Position numbers and translations under genes: made by a program
Notes under the pieces: model-generated
What the model was told of the DNA's origin: nothing
The model's database searches: none
The model's input: only the letters and a program-made list of their open reading frames with translations
DNA from: an uncultured Bacteroidales bacterium
Lineage (GTDB): Bacteria; Bacteroidota; Bacteroidia; Bacteroidales; Paludibacteraceae
Direction of reading: 5' to 3'
Assembly: GCA_937916355.1 (NCBI GenBank)
Contig: CALFTM010000047.1
Coordinates: forward strand, 1 to 64,000
DNA length: 64,000 nucleotides
Part shown: positions 62,531 to 64,000 of the stretch, piece after piece
How the letters are laid out: each line of letters opens with the position of its first letter
Position numbering within the stretch: position 1 is the first letter of the stretch

Positions 62531-64000
62531 TTATTTTTCTGCTTTCTCTTTTAATAGAGCGAAATCAATCACTTCGCTCACATCCTTCACATAGTGGAAA
62601 TTGACTCCTTTTAGGTATGAATCGTTAATCTCCAAAATGTCTTTTTTATTCTCCTCGCATAGGATGATGTCCGTGATGCCAGCTCGTTTTGCCGCAAGAA
62701 TCTTCTCTTTGATGCCTCCAACAGGAAGAACTTTTCCTCTAAGAGTAATCTCTCCAGTCATGGCAAGGTTAGCACGAACTTTTCTTTGCGTTAGGATTGA
62801 AACCAAAGAGGTCGTTATCGTAATTCCTGCTGATGGACCATCTTTCGGCACAGCACCTTCTGGCACATGCACATGAATGCTATATTCTTCAAATATAGAT
62901 GGATCAATATCCCATTTCTCTGCATGAGAACGAATGTACTCCAATGCGATGACAGCAGACTCTTTCATGACATCTCCGAGGTTTCCTGTCAAGGTGAGTT
63001 TCGGTGCTTTTGACTTGCTTATGCTTGATTCCACGAAGAGAATTTCTCCCCCAACTGAAGTCCATGCCAAGCCTGTTACAACGCCAGCATATTCATTACC
63101 TTGATAACTCTCTCTTGTGTATTTTATCGGTCCTAATAACGATTCAATGCTTAGTGTCTGGCGATTTTCAACTTCTATGAAGTTTTGCTTTTCAGACTCT
63201 TGGCAAATCAAGAACGTTGGTTTTGCGGCTTTTGTACTTGTGGTTGCAGTTATGGTGGCGATTTTCCTCATAGCTTTGCATAGTTGCTTGCTGAGTTGTC
63301 GCACACCAGACTCTCTCGTGTAGCTTTCGATTGTCTTTGTAATGGCAGAAGGAGTGAAAAACACCTCCTCAAGGTTCAGACCGTGATTTGCAACCTCTTT
63401 CGGATATATGTGGTTTAAAGCAATGCGTAATTTTTCCTCTTGGATGTAGCCATCCACTTCGATAATCTCCATACGGTCGAGCAACGGCTTTGACACTCCG
63501 CTGAGGTCGTTTGCAGTCGCAATGAACATCACCTTCGACAAATCATAGTCGATGTCGAGGAAGTTGTCGTGAAATGCGATGTTTTGTTCTGGATCCAAAA
63601 CTTCAAGGAGTGCTGCCTCTGGGTCTCCTTTATAGTCATGGCTCACCTTGTCGATTTCATCGAGGATGAAGACAGGGTTGGAAGTTCCCGCCTTTTGTAG
63701 TCCTTGTATGATTCGACCCGGCATTGCGCCGATGTATGTACGGCGGTGTCCGCGGAGTTCTGATTCGTCGTGCAATCCACCCAATGAGATACGGACATAT
63801 TGGCGGTTCATTGCCTCTGCAATGGATTTTCCAAGAGAAGTCTTACCGACACCGGGAGCTCCTACAAGACAAATGATAGGAGATTTAAACTCTTTTTTGA
63901 GTTTTAGTACAGCCAAATGTTCGATAATGCGCTCTTTTACCCTTTCCATGCCAAAATGGTCTCTGTCAAGAATCTTTTGGGCATTTTTCAAGTTGAGGCT
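62531..64000 (-). CDS. lon: ATP-dependent Lon protease, C-terminal part
   Basis: About 489 residues are visible and the N-terminal third lies beyond the right edge (the frame is open to base 64000). The AAA+ module has Walker A G-A-P-G-V-G-K-T and Walker B F-I-L-D-E-I-D-K. The C-terminal protease domain has the catalytic serine in P-K-D-G-P-S-A-G and the catalytic lysine in V-G-G-I-K-E-K. The enzyme unfolds and degrades damaged and regulatory proteins in the cytoplasm. All catalytic residues in the visible part are intact. Confidence 0.96.
   Translation of the reverse strand, partial: SLNLKNAQKILDRDHFGMERVKERIIEHLAVLKLKKEFKSPIICLVGAPGVGKTSLGKSIAEAMNRQYVRISLGGLHDESELRGHRRTYIGAMPGRIIQGLQKAGTSNPVFILDEIDKVSHDYKGDPEAALLEVLDPEQNIAFHDNFLDIDYDLSKVMFIATANDLSGVSKPLLDRMEIIEVDGYIQEEKLRIALNHIYPKEVANHGLNLEEVFFTPSAITKTIESYTRESGVRQLSKQLCKAMRKIATITATTSTKAAKPTFLICQESEKQNFIEVENRQTLSIESLLGPIKYTRESYQGNEYAGVVTGLAWTSVGGEILFVESSISKSKAPKLTLTGNLGDVMKESAVIALEYIRSHAEKWDIDPSIFEEYSIHVHVPEGAVPKDGPSAGITITTSLVSILTQRKVRANLAMTGEITLRGKVLPVGGIKEKILAAKRAGITDIILCEENKKDILEINDSYLKGVNFHYVKDVSEVIDFALLKEKAEK

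Overview
The window comes from a low-GC member of the Bacteroidota, most likely Bacteroidales. Three things point there. Several genes carry the phylum-specific promoter (a -33 TTTG and a -7 TAnnTTTG, seen most cleanly before a tRNA gene). Secreted proteins end in type IX secretion system (T9SS) sorting domains of both type A and type B. Two T9SS components, a PorW/SprE-like lipoprotein and a PorX-like response regulator with a PglZ domain, sit side by side. The genus cannot be fixed from the sequence alone.

Layout. Bases 1-4591 hold the 3' part of a large MBG-repeat surface protein with a T9SS C-terminal region. A terminator-rich stretch with a 56-codon gene follows, then a 471-residue secreted protein with a type A sorting domain. 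Next come a Gfo/Idh/MocA oxidoreductase and a TtcA-type tRNA thiolation enzyme. Bases 9079-34488 (minus strand) are one uninterrupted gene for a protein of about 8,470 residues. It has a signal peptide, an N-terminal domain interrupted by CxxC-rich insertions, about 90 Ig-like modules with one cysteine pair each, and a type B (CHU_C / gliding-motility-type) sorting domain. After a tRNA-Glu(CTC) gene and an M28 peptidase lipoprotein, 36003-47493 is a surface-polysaccharide cluster: O-antigen ligase/polymerase-like protein, flippase, CapA-like phosphatase, TupA-like ATP-grasp, four glycosyltransferases, initiating sugar transferase and UDP-sugar dehydrogenase. Its middle is visibly more AT-rich than its surroundings and contains one broken gene.

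From 47620 the window is mostly housekeeping: RsmG, Pcm, an orphan ABC ATPase, AsnS, ArgS and HU. Two tandem rhomboid proteases with a TonB-dependent receptor follow, then the PorW-PorX pair, and finally the C-terminal part of Lon on the minus strand, running off the right edge.

How it fits together. Much of the window concerns the cell surface. The MBG protein, the 471-residue protein and the giant are predicted T9SS cargo, and PorW and PorX are predicted machinery and regulator. In T9SS organisms cargo can be anchored to a lipopolysaccharide, so the nearby glycan cluster may be linked in function, but that link is inference. The most unusual object is the giant protein: its size, a three-module higher-order repeat, and zinc-ribbon-like cysteine clusters inserted into its N-terminal domain.
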